A stretch of 64,000 nucleotides of DNA from Arthrobacter sp. P2b (GTDB lineage: Bacteria > Actinomycetota > Actinomycetes > Actinomycetales > Micrococcaceae), in contig NZ_FVZL01000003.1 of the NCBI RefSeq assembly GCF_900168295.1, positions 62,001 through 126,000 on the forward strand, written 5' to 3'. Position 1 is the stretch's first letter. Every line of letters starts with the position of its first letter. Below the pieces are notes generated by a model that saw only the letters and a list, made by a program, of their open reading frames with translations, did no database searches and had not been told where the DNA came from. Shown in pieces: positions 15,712 to 24,085 of this stretch. Both the position numbers and the translations under genes were made by a program.

Positions 15712-17145
15712 TCAGTTGTCGGTGCGCTTGCGTACTTCAAGGTCTGCGGTGGCGGATCCTTCACCGGCGAACACGCCGATCCGCCCCGCCGCCAGGTCGT
15801 AAATCCGGGTGCTCAGGGCCACCTGCCGATCCACGACGGCGACGCACAGGTCCCCGTCCACCACGACTTCCAGGGTGTGCTTTCCAGGGCGGAGGTCGCA
15901 GGGGCGTTCGAGTTCAATGGCGAACGGGACGTCGCCGGAGACGTGCCATTGGGCGTCACCGGTAATGGTGCGCGGCCACCGGTCGAACACCAGGCGCCCG
16001 CGCTTCGGTTCCAGCCGGAGGACGTAGGAGTGGTCCCCGTCGGGGGATGACCGCAGCAGCAGTCCGCATTCGGTGGTGCCCGGTTCGATGTCCAGCACCG
16101 CCTTCGCATAGAACTGCGCGGGGAGGTCCTCGTTGGAGACCGCGGCGGCGTAGCCGTCGGGTGCCTCCAGCCGGGCAGGGAGTGCCCGGTCGAAGCTCAC
16201 GGGGACCTCGTCCCAGAAGCTGTCCACCAGTTCGTCCGCGAAGCCGAACCCGAGGGTCCCGTCGGCGTTCTGCCGCGCCTCCAGGATGGACATGGTGCCC
16301 GCCCACTGCCAGGCGCCGCCGTCGTGCTTTCCTTCCTTAGTGGCGATCCATCCGAAGAAGAAGCGACGCCCGTCCCGCTCTGCGGTCTTTGACGCGTAGA
16401 AGGCGCGCCCGTCGATGGAGTCCTGGTCCGGTACCGTCCACGGGCCGTCGGGGCTCTTGGCCATGCGGTACCGCGTGGTGAACGTTTCGGAGAACTCGGA
16501 GTAGACCATGTACCACCAGTCGCCCCAGGCGAACACATCCGGGCATTCGTGGGTGATGTACCGGCGGGGGTCCCAGAACGGGTCCGTGTACTGCCAGGTG
16601 ATCAGGTCAGTGGAGACGCACTGGGCGATGACGCCGCGGCGCCGTTCGGGTCCCGCGGAGTGCCGGGCCGCGATGAGCATCCGCCACTGGCCGGCGGCCT
16701 CGTCCCGAAAAACGAAGGGGTCCCGCCAGTCCCCGGACTCGTAGCCGCCGGGTGCGCCGAAGGTGTGCCCCGGGTGCTTGACCCAGGTGCGCATTCCGTC
16801 AGAGCTGGTGGCGTGCATGACCAGTTGCAGCGGCAGCCCGTCCGGTCCCAGGTTGTTCGGATTGTGCCCGGTGTAGAAGAGGTGGTGGAGGCCGGCTTCG
16901 TCAACGACGACGCTGCCCGTGTAGGCGTTGAAGTCCAGGTCGGTCCCGGTTCCGTGGGGGAGGGCGACCCCGTGGTCCTGGAACTGGATGAGGTCCTTTG
17001 TGGTGACCAGGTTCCATGACGTTCCCGGTTTCGGGTCGGAACGGATCTCGTGAAGGTAATAGAGCCAGAACTCCCCGTCCTTCTGGAAGGGGATGAGGTC
17101 TCCCACCCATCCATCGGCGGGCTGGAAGAAGATTGGGTAGCTCAT
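15712..17145 (-). CDS. GH32 beta-fructosidase-like hydrolase
   Basis: 477 aa, no signal peptide, so it acts in the cytoplasm on imported sugar. The GH32 five-blade catalytic triad is visible: Asp16 in DGWVGDLIPF (in place of the classic WMNDPNG), Asp142 in WRDPFVF, and Glu200 in the HECPDVF motif. The C-terminal part (from about 320) is the beta-sandwich common to GH32. First gene of the operon; upstream lie three LacI-type operators. The WVGD variant of the first motif suggests a subgroup distinct from classical invertases, so levan- or inulin-oligomer or a sucrose-like disaccharide could be the substrate. Confidence 0.85.
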   Translation of the reverse strand: MSYPIFFQPADGWVGDLIPFQKDGEFWLYYLHEIRSDPKPGTSWNLVTTKDLIQFQDHGVALPHGTGTDLDFNAYTGSVVVDEAGLHHLFYTGHNPNNLGPDGLPLQLVMHATSSDGMRTWVKHPGHTFGAPGGYESGDWRDPFVFRDEAAGQWRMLIAARHSAGPERRRGVIAQCVSTDLITWQYTDPFWDPRRYITHECPDVFAWGDWWYMVYSEFSETFTTRYRMAKSPDGPWTVPDQDSIDGRAFYASKTAERDGRRFFFGWIATKEGKHDGGAWQWAGTMSILEARQNADGTLGFGFADELVDSFWDEVPVSFDRALPARLEAPDGYAAAVSNEDLPAQFYAKAVLDIEPGTTECGLLLRSSPDGDHSYVLRLEPKRGRLVFDRWPRTITGDAQWHVSGDVPFAIELERPCDLRPGKHTLEVVVDGDLCVAVVDRQVALSTRIYDLAAGRIGVFAGEGSATADLEVRKRTDN

Positions 17146-17165
17146 CGGCGTTGATGTCCATTTCT

Positions 17166-17182
17166 GCTAAAGCGTTTGATCA
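17166..17182. promoter_or_regulatory. LacI-type operator O1
   Basis: GCTAAAGCGTTTGATCA; its complement TGATCAAACGCTTTAGC differs at two transitions from O2. The core AAACGCTTT is the typical LacI-family centre. It lies 21-37 bases upstream of the GH32 start, probably just downstream of the transcription start. Confidence 0.7.
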
Positions 17183-17210
17183 CTCACAGGCTAGACCCAT
17201 CGCTTCTAGC

Positions 17211-17227
17211 TGATCAAGCGTTTTAGC
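17211..17227. promoter_or_regulatory. LacI-type operator O2 over a possible -35
   Basis: TGATCAAGCGTTTTAGC, the inverted twin of O1, 45 bases away (about four helical turns). Its minus strand contains TTGATC, which with TAGCCT 18 bases downstream could be the operon promoter. Two phased operators around a promoter fit looping repression by the LacI protein at 11355. Confidence 0.65.
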
Positions 17228-17278
17228 AAAATTTCTTTCAACCGCTTCTGTCGATCGGGCCTGGCATCAGCGGGTGCC

Positions 17279-17296
17279 TGATAAAGCGCTTGACCA
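17279..17296. promoter_or_regulatory. Possible third LacI-type operator
   Basis: TGATAAAGCGCTTGACCA carries the palindromic core AAGCGCTT. It is 52 bases beyond O2. A weaker similar site, CCTAAGCGATTTACC, follows at 17323. Weaker match than O1 and O2. Confidence 0.4.
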
Positions 17297-17401
17297 GCAG
17301 GCCGAAACCACATTATCTTCTGCCTAAGCGATTTACCACGAGGAAGAGGTCGCGCGGAACCAATGACGAAATGACCGTTCTGCGCTGACTGCGGTGACGC
17401 C

Positions 17402-17429
17402 TACGACGGCGGCGCGTGCCGCCGTCGTA
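17402..17429. repeat. Dispersed palindrome family, copy C
   Basis: TACGACGGCGGC-GCGT-GCCGCCGTCGTA, identical over 28 bases to copy A. It begins 28 bases past the stop of the LysE gene and could serve as its transcription terminator, although no T run follows. Confidence 0.85.
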
Positions 17430-17456
17430 CGTGTTGCCTGAGGTGCCCCGCCGGAA

Positions 17457-18104
17457 CTAGTGGGCTGGTTCGAGGGCGAGCTTGAGGCCGAAGCCCACCA
17501 GGACTGTTCCCGTGATGCTGTCGATGATGCGGATGCTGCGGGCTCCCTTGAGCCAGCGGGCGGCGTACCCGGTGCCGAAGATCAGCAGGGTGAACCAGGC
17601 CATGGCCAGCAGGCAGTGGACACCCGCCAGCAGGATGCCCACCAGCAGGGGCGACACCCCGGCGGGAATGAACTGCGGGATGGTGGCGATGTAAAACACG
17701 CCGACCTTGGGATTGAGCAGGTTGGTTCCGGTCCCCGTCAGCCAGCCCTGGACAAGGTTGTCCCGGCCTTCCGCGGCGGCCATTGTCCCACCCGCGGCGG
17801 GCACCCCGGTCTTCCGCAGTCTTTTCCAGAGCAGGGACAGTCCCAGCCACACCATGTAGGCCGCACCGGCGATGGTCAGCATGCGGTAGGCGAACTCCGA
17901 CGCTGCCAGGAGCGCCGATACGCCCACGGCCGCCGCGACGCCCCAGATTATCGCTCCCGTGCTGATGCCCGCCGCGGTGGCGAAGGCGTAGCGGCGTGAC
18001 TTGGCGATGGACGAGCGCAGGACAAGGGCGGTGTCCAGGCCGGGAACCACCGTGAGGAGTCCGGCAACCAGGGCAAAGGAAAGGAGGGCCTGAAGAAGGG
18101 TCAC
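17457..18104 (-). CDS. LysE-family amino-acid exporter
   Basis: 215 aa, about six hydrophobic helices. N-terminal VVPGLDTALVLRSSIAKSRR corresponds to the LysE/RhtB motif (PGP...) and TGTGTNLLNPKVGVFYIATI is the second hallmark with LNPK. It would export amino acids or related metabolites across the membrane. The GTG start at 18104 overlaps the stop of the STAS-like gene by four bases (GTGA), so the two are co-translated. PG-L replaces the more usual PGP, a common variation. Substrate unknown. Confidence 0.88.
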   Translation of the reverse strand: MTLLQALLSFALVAGLLTVVPGLDTALVLRSSIAKSRRYAFATAAGISTGAIIWGVAAAVGVSALLAASEFAYRMLTIAGAAYMVWLGLSLLWKRLRKTGVPAAGGTMAAAEGRDNLVQGWLTGTGTNLLNPKVGVFYIATIPQFIPAGVSPLLVGILLAGVHCLLAMAWFTLLIFGTGYAARWLKGARSIRIIDSITGTVLVGFGLKLALEPAH

Positions 18105-18499
18105 TCGTCAAGGATAGGGGTGGGGGAGTCCCCTTGGCGGAGCCAGTCCAGGGCGCCGTCGCGGGACGTGAAGAAGCGGGTAGGACACGGCATCGTCTGC
18201 CGTTCAATGGTGAAGTTGGCAATGATGCGGTCCACCGGGCTGGAGCCCAGCAAGGCAATCCGGGACGCGGCACACGGGATCTGGAAGGCAGACTTGGCCT
18301 GGCGGGTCACGGCTTTTGTGGTCCCCATGTCCACCAGCATCGGGTATTCGGACCCGTCGCAGATTTCGTTGAGCGTGGCCATGCCCGCGTGCACGTCGTC
18401 GCTGTCCAGAACGATGCCCGGCCTCCACGAAAGGTGGATAATTCCGTCGGCACCGAGTTCTATCGTGCCCTTGCCACCCTCAATAACGATTGGTTCCAT
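18101..18499 (-). CDS. STAS/SEC14-like protein (DUF7793 type)
   Basis: 132 aa, soluble. The central part PGIVLDSDDVHAGMATLNEI followed by YPMLVDMGTTKAVTRQAK and a C-terminal RFFTSRDGALDWLRQ matches the alpha/beta layout of short STAS-like proteins common in Arthrobacter. These are thought to act as signalling or partner-binding modules; no phosphorylatable function is established. GGGGGAG stands seven bases before the ATG. It heads a two-gene unit with the LysE exporter, an odd pairing. Confidence 0.65.
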   Translation of the reverse strand: MEPIVIEGGKGTIELGADGIIHLSWRPGIVLDSDDVHAGMATLNEICDGSEYPMLVDMGTTKAVTRQAKSAFQIPCAASRIALLGSSPVDRIIANFTIERQTMPCPTRFFTSRDGALDWLRQGDSPTPILDE

Positions 18500-18643
18500 T
18501 TTTCTGCTCCCCCAAGAAACTGATCAGCCACGTTTAGCGGCATGCCTCAAACTACCGCACAGAGCTGCCTGCCGGACCAGGTGATCAGGAGGAATCAGCT
18601 GGAGCTTTGTGGCGTCCTGCCCCAGCGGGCCGTACGTCCCCTT

Positions 18644-18718
18644 CAAACACCAACGCGGGGTCACTCCCTGCCCTCTTTCCGGGCGTTTATGGGGCCGGGA
18701 GTGACCCCGCGTTGTTTG
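18644..18718. terminator. Long hairpin after the metalloprotease gene
   Basis: CAACGCGGGGTCACTCCC (18651-18668) and GGGAGTGACCCCGCGTTG (18697-18714) are perfectly complementary; CAAA/TTTG extends the stem beyond a three-base bulge. It begins 12 bases past the protease stop and the strand facing that gene reads a CAAAC tail, so it probably ends that transcript. 18524-18643 shows no gene. Confidence 0.6.
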
Positions 18719-18729
18719 TAGCAACCGGG

Positions 18730-20787
18730 TCAGACCGTGGCGGCCATGCCCGCCGGCATCTTGCTCAACGCTGTTTCCTTGGACGCCTTGTCGCGGACGC
18801 CCGCGGACTCCTCTTTCGAGGCGTCCATGGCACCCAGGGGCATCGCCGGTTGATGGCCGTTAGTGGTCACGCTTTCGCCCATTGCGCCGAGCGGCATTTC
18901 GACTGTCTGCGGGAGCGCGCCGCCGGTCGGCATGTCCCCGCCCTTCTCCTCCGACGTCGTGGTGGCGCCGGCGGAACCGGTGGGCTCTTCCGTCAGGAAC
19001 GGCCTGGTCTGCCACATGTGCCATAGGGCGTTGTCGGTGCCGCGGACGAACACCTCCATGCGGCCGTCGGCGTTGCTGCCCACGGTGATGTTGGAGGTGA
19101 GCAGGCCGCCCAGGGAGTGCCAGCCGGACCATCCGCTGTTAGGAGCGGTTTGCCACATGTGCCACAGGGCGTTGTCGGTGCCCCGGACAAAGGCCTCAAG
19201 GCGGCCGCTCGCGTTCCTGCCCACCGCAATGTCGGACGTGAGCAGGCCCCCCAGCGACTGCCAGCCGGACCATCCGCTGTTGGGTGCTGTCTGCCACTTG
19301 TGCCAGAGGGCGTTGTCCGTGCCCCGGACGAAGACCTCGAGGCGGCCGTTGGCGTTGCTGCCGACGGCGATGTTGGAGGTGAGGATGCCGCCCAGGGACT
19401 GCCAGCCGGCCCAGTTGCCGTTGGGTGCCGTTTGCCACCTGTGCCAGAGGGCATTGTCGGTGCCGCGGGCGAATACTTCGAGGCGGCCGTCGGCATTCTT
19501 GCCCACCGCGATCTCTGAGGTGATCACGCCGCCCAGGGACTGCCAGCCGGCCCAGTTGCCGTTCGGGGCGGTCTGCCAGCGATGCCACACGGCGCCGTCG
19601 GTGCCCCGGGCGAAGACCTCGAGGCGGCCATCCGCGTTGCGCCCCGTGGCAGGCGGTCCGGTGATCACGCCGCCCAGGGAGTTCCAGCCGGACCAGTTCC
19701 CGTTGGGTGTGGTCTGCCACTTGTGCCACAGGGCGTTGTCCGTGCCCCTGGCGAAGATCTCCAGCCGGCCGTCCAAGTTAGTGGCGACGGCGATCTCGGT
19801 GGTGATGACCCCGCCCAGCGAAGCCCAGCCTGCCCAGTTCCCGTTGGGTGTGGTCTGCCACCGGTGCCACACAGCCCCGTCGGTGCCCCGGGCAAAAGCC
19901 TCAAGCCGGCCGTCCTTGTTGTTGCCGACGGCGATGTCCGAGGTGATGGTGCCGCCCAGGGAATTCCAGCCGGACCAGGCCTGCGGCGCGGCCGGGTACA
20001 GCGACCGGAAGCCGTCAATGTCATCCTGAGTGAGTGCACGTTTAGTGAAGTTGGCTGCCACAGTGGGCGCCATGACGGCGTTCGCAACGCTGGAGTGCGC
20101 GAGGCCCACGATATGGCCGAACTCGTGCAGTGCAACCGTTTCGATATCAAAGGCGCTGGCCACAGCACCCACGCTCCACACGTGCTCGCTGTCGTCGAAG
20201 TGCACCGGCTTGGGCAGCGTGTTGGTGACCACGCTGCAGCCCGGCGGGAAATCGGCGTGGGCCAGGACGCCGCCCACCATCGAATGGTCCGGGTCCGCTG
20301 CAGGGCGCCAGCCGATCCGGATGTCCGGACTGGACCCGACGGCAACCTCCGTGAACGTCAATCCGCCCACGTTCTGCCAGGTCTGGATGGCACGCCTGAT
20401 GGCGTCGAACTCGGCGGTGCCGGCCACATCGTTGGTGCCGGTGTCAAAGGCATACGTCAGCGTCCGGTCGGCCCATGCGCACTGTGTGGAGAAGGCGAGG
20501 TCCCCGGCCCGCATGTCCGGGAGACCGCAGCGCGCCTGCATCATGGCTTCCCGGGTGGCGTCGTCGAAGACGCCGGTGACCGGCAGGTGGAAAAACTCCT
20601 GGAAATTCCGGAGGGCCCCTGCTGTGGGGTCATCCAGGAGGCCGATTTCCCTGGAGGTGGATTCTGCCAGGTAACCGAACCGCTCGAGGTACGTTTGCAC
20701 CTTGCTGAAGCCCGGGCTGCGCTCACCCGGGGAGGTGTTTTCCACCGCGGCCAGATACGGGGCGGCGCGGTATTGCTCTTCAGTCAT
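18730..20787 (-). CDS. Matrixin-like metalloprotease with cysteine switch and seven-repeat propeller
   Basis: 685 aa. Domains in order: peptidoglycan-binding-like helical domain (about 25-82); ARCGLPD (85-91), an almost exact copy of the matrix-metalloprotease cysteine switch PRCGVPD; matrixin catalytic domain with the zinc site HEFGHIVGLAHS (221-232) and Met-turn around Met239; then seven repeats of about 47 residues (271-600), each with GW-SLGG, GRLEVFARGTDNALWH and a WQT turn, resembling the seven-bladed PLL-type lectin propeller; and a tail repeating MPLGAM twice (TVEMPLGAMG, PAMPLGAMD). In the resting form the Cys87 thiol should block the zinc. No signal peptide is visible. Eight-base overlap with the gene before it; AAGGAG six bases before the ATG. 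Confidence 0.85.
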   Translation of the reverse strand: MTEEQYRAAPYLAAVENTSPGERSPGFSKVQTYLERFGYLAESTSREIGLLDDPTAGALRNFQEFFHLPVTGVFDDATREAMMQARCGLPDMRAGDLAFSTQCAWADRTLTYAFDTGTNDVAGTAEFDAIRRAIQTWQNVGGLTFTEVAVGSSPDIRIGWRPAADPDHSMVGGVLAHADFPPGCSVVTNTLPKPVHFDDSEHVWSVGAVASAFDIETVALHEFGHIVGLAHSSVANAVMAPTVAANFTKRALTQDDIDGFRSLYPAAPQAWSGWNSLGGTITSDIAVGNNKDGRLEAFARGTDGAVWHRWQTTPNGNWAGWASLGGVITTEIAVATNLDGRLEIFARGTDNALWHKWQTTPNGNWSGWNSLGGVITGPPATGRNADGRLEVFARGTDGAVWHRWQTAPNGNWAGWQSLGGVITSEIAVGKNADGRLEVFARGTDNALWHRWQTAPNGNWAGWQSLGGILTSNIAVGSNANGRLEVFVRGTDNALWHKWQTAPNSGWSGWQSLGGLLTSDIAVGRNASGRLEAFVRGTDNALWHMWQTAPNSGWSGWHSLGGLLTSNITVGSNADGRMEVFVRGTDNALWHMWQTRPFLTEEPTGSAGATTTSEEKGGDMPTGGALPQTVEMPLGAMGESVTTNGHQPAMPLGAMDASKEESAGVRDKASKETALSKMPAGMAATV

Positions 20788-21163
20788 TGGACTCTCCTTG
20801 ATCAGTTCGAATGCTTCGCAGGATCTGCAGTGCCACGTCCCGTTCCGCGCCGGCGGGCAGATGGACGACGGCGGTGGCGCGGCCGGGGATATTCATGGCA
20901 ACGGTGCGGATTCCCTCTTCCTCGAACAGGACGAAATCCGCGGTGTGGCTGCCCACCGTTTCCCGCCAATGCTCATAGCCTGGCTTGTCCGTATAGCGGG
21001 TAAGGGTGTCAGCGAAGGGGCTGGCATCGACGGTCAATCGCATGCCGGCGCCCTCAAGGACGGCAGCGCTGCCGTCGATGCTGCGCTCACCTGAGGGTGC
21101 AAGCTGGTCCGGGACGTCCAAAGCCACACCGGCCACCCGCAGGGAAGCCCACGGCGGTCCCAT
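20780..21163 (-). CDS. Hypothetical 127-aa protein coupled to the metalloprotease
   Basis: Not recognised. Soluble, acidic, with ASLRVAGVALDVPDQLAP near the start and TAVVHLPAGAERDVALQILR near the end. The ATG at 21163 is chosen for its GAGGAGG five bases upstream; the longer GTG frame to 21208 has no site. The end overlaps the protease start by eight bases, so the two are translated together. Candidates by context are a secretion aid, chaperone or inhibitor for the protease, which itself lacks a signal peptide; nothing in the sequence decides. Confidence 0.65.
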   Translation of the reverse strand: MGPPWASLRVAGVALDVPDQLAPSGERSIDGSAAVLEGAGMRLTVDASPFADTLTRYTDKPGYEHWRETVGSHTADFVLFEEEGIRTVAMNIPGRATAVVHLPAGAERDVALQILRSIRTDQGESND

Positions 21164-21362
21164 AACGCCCTCCTCATGTGCGGGGGAACCCAGGAATGAG
21201 TTGATCACACGCGCGTTACTGTGCCGTTACCGTCCCAAGAGGCCGGCGGACCAGGGAAACCGGGGCAAGGCCGGGGGTTGGCTGTTCTAGCGCCAACCCA
21301 GCGGCGGCGGTAGCTTTGGAGTACTTTTCCTCGAAGCAGCCGAGGTGCCGGAGGTACCGCCG

Positions 21363-22610
21363 ATGCAGGGCTTGTCCACGTCATTGGTTCTGATCGCCCT
21401 GCTTGCTATCGCAGCGCCCCTTGCGGCGCGCTTCCTGGACCGGGTGGTCAAGGTACCGATTGTGGTCTTCGAGATTGTCCTCGGCATCATGCTAGGTCCC
21501 AGCCTGTTGGGGTGGATCCAGCCCACGGAGTTCATCGACACGCTGGCGCAGTTCGGGCTGGCCATGCTCTTCTTCGTGGCCGGCAATGAGATTGATTTCG
21601 CCGTGATCCGGGGAAGGCCGGTCAACCGTGCCGCCGCCGGCTGGGTCATCTCGTTGGCGGCAGGCATCGGCGCGGGGTTTGTCCTGGGCCCGTCACCGGC
21701 TGCTGCCGTGATCATCGGCGTCGCGCTGTGCTCCACGGCGCTCGGCGCGCTGCTGCCGATCCTCCGCGACGCCGGCGAATTGAGATCCCCGATGGGCATC
21801 GCGGTCACGGCACTGGGTGCGGCGGGGGAGTTTGGCCCCCTGGTGGCGATCTCGCTGTTCTTCAGCGGCAGGGAGCTGGGGCCGGCCACGGCCGTGCTGC
21901 TCGGGTTTGTCCTCCTGACCGGCCTGGCGATCTTCCTCGCCTCCCGGGCACGGCATACGCTGCTCCACTCCCAGGTCACCCGGACCCTGCACACCAGCGG
22001 CCAGTTCGCCGTCCGCTCCATCATGTTCATCCTGACCGTGCTGGTGGTGCTGAGCATGGTGGTGGGACTGGACATGCTGCTGGGTGCCTTCGCCGCCGGC
22101 GTCCTCTGGAAGGTGGCCATCGCCAGGGCCCCCGAACAGGACCGGCACGTCATCGAGACCAAGATCGACGCGGTCGCCTTCGGGTTCCTGGTGCCCATTT
22201 TCTTCATCGACACGGGCATCGACTTCGACCTGCGCGCCCTCACCGCCAGCCCGGCCGCCCTGGCGCTGATCCCGCTGTTCCTGCTCCTCCTGCTGGTGGT
22301 CCGCGGCCTGCCGTCGCTTCTGGCAGTCCCGCCCAAGTCCACGCCCGCGGACAAGCGGGCCATCGTCCTGTTCGGGGCAACAGGGCTGCCGATCATCGTG
22401 GCGGTGACCGCCATCGGCCGGAACGAGGGTCTGATTTCCAGCGGGATCGCGTCGGCACTCGTAGGGGCAGGAATGCTCTCTGTGCTGCTGTTTCCGCTGC
22501 TCGCACTACGCCAGCAGCACCGCAAGCCGTCGGCACGCCTCCGCGGACCAAAGAACTCCCGGCGGAAGGTGGCCCGGGTTGATGCCCCGGTGAAGCACGT
22601 CAGTGAATGA
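21363..22610 (+). CDS. CPA2-family cation:proton antiporter
   Basis: 415 aa with 11-13 membrane helices and no soluble TrkA domain. PIVVFEIVLGIMLGPSLLGW and LFFVAGNEIDF are the Kef/CPA2 signatures; FLVPIFFIDTGIDFDLRAL is the second core motif. It should exchange Na+ or K+ for protons across the membrane. The ATG at 21363 has GGAGG eight bases upstream; a GTG at 21345 is less likely. It stands alone, converging on the MHS transporter across hairpin copy D. Confidence 0.88.
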   Translation: MQGLSTSLVLIALLAIAAPLAARFLDRVVKVPIVVFEIVLGIMLGPSLLGWIQPTEFIDTLAQFGLAMLFFVAGNEIDFAVIRGRPVNRAAAGWVISLAAGIGAGFVLGPSPAAAVIIGVALCSTALGALLPILRDAGELRSPMGIAVTALGAAGEFGPLVAISLFFSGRELGPATAVLLGFVLLTGLAIFLASRARHTLLHSQVTRTLHTSGQFAVRSIMFILTVLVVLSMVVGLDMLLGAFAAGVLWKVAIARAPEQDRHVIETKIDAVAFGFLVPIFFIDTGIDFDLRALTASPAALALIPLFLLLLLVVRGLPSLLAVPPKSTPADKRAIVLFGATGLPIIVAVTAIGRNEGLISSGIASALVGAGMLSVLLFPLLALRQQHRKPSARLRGPKNSRRKVARVDAPVKHVSE

Positions 22611-22618
22611 CGGTTAAC

Positions 22619-22658
22619 GGGACGTACGACGGCGGGCCGTGCCGCCGTCGTACGTCCC
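22619..22658. repeat. Dispersed palindrome family, copy D (17-bp stem)
   Basis: GGGACGTACGACGGCGG (22619-22635) pairs perfectly with CCGCCGTCGTACGTCCC (22642-22658) around GCCGTG. It lies nine bases after the antiporter stop and 16 before the end of the convergent MHS gene, the place for a bidirectional terminator. The strongest copy of the family; TCTTTAAGG follows. Confidence 0.88.
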
Positions 22659-22673
22659 TCTTTAAGGGGGGTG

Positions 22674-24047
22674 TTACTTGGTGCTGATGCCTTGCTCGGC
22701 GATCCGTGCGTTGTTGTCGTCCAGTTCCTGGGCGGCGGTGATGCGCCGGTCCAGCTTTCCGAGGGTTTCCGGTGCCAGCAGTGTGGCCCCAACGGTGATG
22801 ACGCCGATCACGCTGAAGTAGAGGATCACCCAGCCGGGCTCGCCGTTTCCGGCGTTCAGGAGCGCCACGGCAACCAGCGGAGCGACGCCGCCGGCAAGAA
22901 CCGAGCCGAACTGGTAGCCCATGGAGGCACCGCTGTAGCGCAGCTTGGTGGAGAACAGCTCAGAGAAGAAGGCAGCCTGGGGGCCGTACATGGAGTTGTG
23001 GAAGACGGCGAGCCCGATGATGATGGCCAGTGTTGCCAGCAGGGCGCTGCCGGTGTCGGTCATCACGAAGTAGAGCGGGAAGAACAGGAGTCCGCCGATC
23101 GAGCCGAACAGGTAGAGCGGCTTGCGGCCGATTTTGTCCGAGAGGATGGCCCAGAGCGGGACGGCGAAGACTCCGATGGCAGAGGCGATCAGGACGGACA
23201 GGGTTCCCTGGTTGGCACGATCGGGTCCGAACGTCCTCATGATGTAGACCACCGAGAACGTTGTGTACAGGTAGAAGGCGGAGTTTTCTGCCAGACGCAT
23301 GCCCACAACAAGCCAGATTCCCTTGGTTTCCTTCTTCATTGCTTCGCCCAGCGGCTTCTTGGACGTCTGCTTGGTGGCAACAAGGTCCTTGAAGTCGTCG
23401 GAGTCCTCGAGCTTGGCGCGGACCACCAGGCCGATGACGATCAGGACCACGCTGAGCAGGAACGGCACCCGCCACGCCCACGCATCAAAGACCTCCGCGG
23501 GCACGGAAGACTTGACGATCAGGACGCTGGCGTTGGCGAGCAGCATGCCTGCCGGGACGCCCATCTGGGTGAAGCTGCCGAAGAAGCCGCTGCGCCCCGG
23601 TGGGGCGTGTTCGATGGAGATGACGGCTGCGCCGGCCCATTCCGCTCCGGCGCCGAAGCCCTGGAGCAGGCGCAGCACAGTCAGCAGGATGGGAGCCCAG
23701 ACACCGATCTGGGCGTAGGTGGGCAGCAGCCCCATCGCCAGGGTGGCGAAGCCCATGATGAGCAGGGACAGCACGAGCATGGGCTTGCGGCCGATTTTGT
23801 CGCCGAAGTGGCCGGCGAACATGCCGCCGAAGGGACGGGCGACGAAGCCGACGGCGTAGGTGACGAACGCAAGGAGGAGCCCAGTCGCCGGGTCCTGTTC
23901 GGGGAAGTAGAGCCGGCTGAACACGCCGGTGGCGGCGAGCAGGCCGAAGATGTAGTAGTCGTACCACTCAATGGTGGTGCCGGCGAAGCTGGCCAGCGGT
24001 ACGCGCCAGGCCGCCTTGGGCTTGGCTGTGGTGTTGGAGATCGTCAT
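22674..24047 (-). CDS. MHS-family metabolite:H+ symporter (MFS)
   Basis: 457 aa, twelve membrane helices. FAGTTIEWYDYYIFGLLAA at the N-terminus and FGGMFAGHFGDKIGRKPML between helices 2 and 3 are MHS (ShiA/ProP-like) hallmarks; LRLLQGFGAGAEWAGAAV marks helix 4. Such proteins import organic acids or betaines. It is the third gene of a set with an aldehyde dehydrogenase and an iron alcohol dehydrogenase, so it probably brings in the substrate that they oxidise. No strong ribosome site; AAAGAAAAG is nearby. Confidence 0.88.
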   Translation of the reverse strand: MTISNTTAKPKAAWRVPLASFAGTTIEWYDYYIFGLLAATGVFSRLYFPEQDPATGLLLAFVTYAVGFVARPFGGMFAGHFGDKIGRKPMLVLSLLIMGFATLAMGLLPTYAQIGVWAPILLTVLRLLQGFGAGAEWAGAAVISIEHAPPGRSGFFGSFTQMGVPAGMLLANASVLIVKSSVPAEVFDAWAWRVPFLLSVVLIVIGLVVRAKLEDSDDFKDLVATKQTSKKPLGEAMKKETKGIWLVVGMRLAENSAFYLYTTFSVVYIMRTFGPDRANQGTLSVLIASAIGVFAVPLWAILSDKIGRKPLYLFGSIGGLLFFPLYFVMTDTGSALLATLAIIIGLAVFHNSMYGPQAAFFSELFSTKLRYSGASMGYQFGSVLAGGVAPLVAVALLNAGNGEPGWVILYFSVIGVITVGATLLAPETLGKLDRRITAAQELDDNNARIAEQGISTK

Positions 24048-24085
24048 TGGTCTTTTCTTTCGGAGGGAAACGAAGGGAGCAGCGG

